A stretch of 7,348 bases of DNA from Candidatus Poribacteria bacterium (GTDB lineage Bacteria; Poribacteria; WGA-4E; DTYX01). Location of the stretch: NCBI GenBank assembly GCA_012961655.1, contig DTYX01000822.1, positions 1 to 7,348 of the forward strand. Direction: 5' to 3'. A program made the translations under genes and the position numbers. Positions 5,238-7,348 of the stretch are shown here, one piece after another. Within the stretch, counting starts at the first letter, position 1; each line of letters opens with the position of its first letter. The notes below the pieces were generated by a model. The model was not told where the DNA came from. It saw only the letters and a program-made list of their open reading frames with translations, and did not search any database.

Positions 5238-7348
5238 TTACTCATACCTCACCAGCGCCCGTTCCTTCTGCCCTGTGAGCATCGGCTCCTGTTCGCGATT
5301 CATGCGGCGGGCTTGAGTGGAAACTTGCTCTTTGACATAGGCTTCCATTTCGGCAAGTGTAATCGTTCCATCCTTGTCGGAATCCGCTTCGCCGCGCATG
5401 CCTTTCAACAAGTAATACGTGAACATGCCGTGTCGTTGTTCTTTGAAACTGGAACTAATCTGAGCGCCGGTAGACGAGGAGAATATCTCAAGATTTTGGT
5501 AAGCCGCTGCTCCTTCAACAGTGCGGAAAAGAGGTTTAGCATCTTCGAAAATCAAGTTATTGTCTTTATCCATACCACTGAAGCAAGCATCCATAAAAAC
5601 AATGACCGATTTGGCATTCAGTTCAGAAAGCCGTTTGTAAAAGCCCATCAGTGGATAGCCTCCATCTTGCAGATAATTCGGATCACAATCATAGGGAATG
5701 AGAAACTTATCTTTGCCGTCCAAAGTGGGCGCGCCATGACCTGAGTAGAGTACAAACACATCGCTTTGACCTGGTGTGACTAAGTTTTTCAATTGACTCA
5801 ATGCGGTCTTTATGCCACCCGTCGTGGCACGCTCGTTTATCCGATGGATAATGTTGGCGTCATTCAAACCAATCAAGTCGATGAGGTACTGCTTGAAGGC
5901 TAAAGCGTCGCGATCAGCATAGAGCGCGGGGGAAACGTTCTGATATTTTTCTATCCCGATGACTAACGCCACAGCATTTTGATTTCGTGCTTTCCCTTTG
6001 GGTATCTCCACGTCTACATCGGAGGGGTTATCAAGCCCCGCTATCACTTGCGCTTTAGGATTGTAGTTCAGGTGAAAGGTTATTTCCGCTCTCTCGTTGT
6101 TGTTGTCTATAGCTGAGAAGACTAACTCATTGTCGCCTTCTTTCAATGTTGTGAGCGGTTGGATAAAGCTCAACAACATCCCACCTGAATCTCTCAGTTT
6201 ATCCGCCGCTGAAGGGTCAGTCTGAGAATTGTATATCACACGACCATTGAGACGAACTTGAGCGGAGGTCAAACCGCTATCATCGGATACTGACACTTGC
6301 AACTGATAATCTCGCGTGTAAATAGTCTGATTGTCTTTAATGTTGCCGGGCAAGATTGTCGGCGGTTGATTTCCACGGAACGCTTCAGGCTGCAGCGTTT
6401 CTTCCGGCTTCTTAGCTTCTACGACCGTCGTAGCCGCGCCCACTTCGTAAATCGTGTATTCAAGGGTTTTGGTCACGGCAGGAAAATCGGTCTGGGTTAC
6501 CTCTAACATTATTGGCAATGCACCAGCTTCCACACCGCGTGGGACAGTCAGAGTGAATTTCATCGGGTCGGAAGTTGTGTTTTCGGGTAATGTGCCGATA
6601 CTCTTCGATTTAGGTTTAATTCTGACCATTGACTTGGATGTTGAGACCTGTAACATTGTGTTCAGCGATTCCAGCTTGCCTTTGTTAGTGACCCTAATTT
6701 CCAACTCAACCCGCTCTCCTTGTTCAATCTTTCCGTCTCCAGAGGAGTCGAAAAATCGGTCTGTGAGAATCAAATCAGGGGCGATGAGTTCCACCGGGTA
6801 GGTTTCGGTTTTGGTAAGCCCAACAAAATCGGCTTGGGTCATTTTGATGTCAAGGGTGAGATTTTGCTCCTTGTAAGTTCTGGGAAGCGTGACGGTAAAA
6901 GGTTGAGGTAAGCCTGAAGTGTTCGCAGAAAGCCCACCGAGCGAAACGCTTCTCGGTGTCACCGTCGCGCTCTGTGTGGACAGTTGCAAATTTACCCCCT
7001 TCGCAGCAAGTGTGCCTGTGTTCTTCGGGATTATCTGGAACTGCGCTGTGCGTCCGTTGTGCAACGTAGCGGGAGCTTGAATCGAATACGCCAAAATAGG
7101 CTGCTGCGCGCTCATCGCAATGGTTTCGATACGCAAGCTACTCAACCCAAGGGTTTTGTTCTGTTCTGCGGTATCCGCCCCGCGAATATCCTCCACACGA
7201 ACTTTATAATCCAACGTGCTGCCCGCCTCTACTTTGTAAGTGCGCGGGACGCGGAATAACAGCGTGCCTTTCACCGTCTGATTTGGGCGAATCGTCCCCA
7301 AATCCGATGATCTTTCCAAAATTTCAATCCCTGGATTTATAGAAACCA
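5238..7348 (-). CDS. Ig/CARDB-like modules fused to a C-terminal caspase-like protease (partial, 5' end beyond the window)
   Basis: The frame is open to the window edge, so the true start lies beyond 7348. A TTG at 7319-7317 is used here only as residue 1 for numbering, and the protein then runs to 693. Beta-rich modules repeat the phrase 'FTVTLPRTYK / FRVPRTYK / FTLTVPRGV' (about 1-60, 76-180, 181-292). The third begins with a calcium-loop-like DSSGDGKIEQGE (191-202). An Ig-like domain covers about 318-418. The caspase domain starts near VALVIGIEKYQ (450-460), with catalytic His528 in YSGHGAP and Cys579 in MDACFSG. A canonical EF-hand loop DSDKDGTITLAE (646-657) precedes the ARRMNREQEP terminus. 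The architecture is the reverse of the other protease in the window (adhesive modules first, protease last). Probably secreted, but the signal peptide is not visible. A remnant of a close relative of its C-terminus lies just downstream. Confidence 0.92.
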   Translation of the reverse strand, partial: VSINPGIEILERSSDLGTIRPNQTVKGTLLFRVPRTYKVEAGSTLDYKVRVEDIRGADTAEQNKTLGLSSLRIETIAMSAQQPILAYSIQAPATLHNGRTAQFQIIPKNTGTLAAKGVNLQLSTQSATVTPRSVSLGGLSANTSGLPQPFTVTLPRTYKEQNLTLDIKMTQADFVGLTKTETYPVELIAPDLILTDRFFDSSGDGKIEQGERVELEIRVTNKGKLESLNTMLQVSTSKSMVRIKPKSKSIGTLPENTTSDPMKFTLTVPRGVEAGALPIMLEVTQTDFPAVTKTLEYTIYEVGAATTVVEAKKPEETLQPEAFRGNQPPTILPGNIKDNQTIYTRDYQLQVSVSDDSGLTSAQVRLNGRVIYNSQTDPSAADKLRDSGGMLLSFIQPLTTLKEGDNELVFSAIDNNNERAEITFHLNYNPKAQVIAGLDNPSDVDVEIPKGKARNQNAVALVIGIEKYQNVSPALYADRDALAFKQYLIDLIGLNDANIIHRINERATTGGIKTALSQLKNLVTPGQSDVFVLYSGHGAPTLDGKDKFLIPYDCDPNYLQDGGYPLMGFYKRLSELNAKSVIVFMDACFSGMDKDNNLIFEDAKPLFRTVEGAAAYQNLEIFSSSTGAQISSSFKEQRHGMFTYYLLKGMRGEADSDKDGTITLAEMEAYVKEQVSTQARRMNREQEPMLTGQKERALVRYE

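Noticed and set aside
5235..5744. Plus-strand open frame of 169 codons
   Set aside because: It lies entirely antisense to the catalytic end of a clear caspase-like gene, with no family resemblance and no ribosome binding site support.

Overview
The window is bacterial. Its genes carry strong GGAGG-type ribosome binding sites 8 bases from their starts, and two of them encode typical lipoprotein signal peptides, which points to a diderm (Gram-negative) host. Exported caspase-like proteins, PEGA repeats, LPP20-like lipoproteins and repeat-rich intergenic DNA together suggest one of the uncultured caspase-rich lineages (for example Candidatus Poribacteria or a relative). That taxonomic guess is an inference and is weak. 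Every convincing gene lies on the minus strand, so transcription runs from high to low coordinates.

Layout in the direction of transcription: (i) 7348-5238, the C-terminal part of a large exported protein with Ig/CARDB-like modules followed by a caspase-like protease domain with an intact His/Cys pair. (ii) 5237-4590, a gene-free stretch holding a small inverted/direct repeat cluster (5068-5187), a C-terminal remnant of another caspase-like gene (5019-4846) and a GC-rich repeat block (about 4657-4786). (iii) 4589-4053, an intact LPP20-like lipoprotein. (iv) 3950-3128, a toxin-antitoxin-like pair: an XRE-type helix-turn-helix gene overlapping a PIN-domain gene. The PIN gene is broken by an in-frame TGA and has lost its first catalytic Asp. 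(v) 3127-2841, a heptanucleotide tandem repeat, a remnant matching the 3' end of the lipoprotein gene, and a nested palindromic MITE-like element. (vi) 2840-492, a second caspase-like protease with an N-terminal caspase domain and seven C-terminal PEGA repeats. (vii) 480-1, a second LPP20-like lipoprotein, 11 bases downstream of the protease and cut by the window edge.

The unifying picture is a repeated module 'secreted caspase-like protease then LPP20-like outer-membrane lipoprotein'. One copy is tightly operonic (2840 to below 1). The other is split by a repeat-filled spacer (7348-5238 and 4589-4053), and relics of further copies of both gene types lie between them. The module presumably acts in the cell envelope; its substrate and role are not known from the sequence. 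The HTH-PIN pair sits between two direct copies of the 3' end of the lipoprotein gene (4051-4097 and 3003-3049), which suggests it was acquired or trapped during rearrangement of the module and has since begun to decay.
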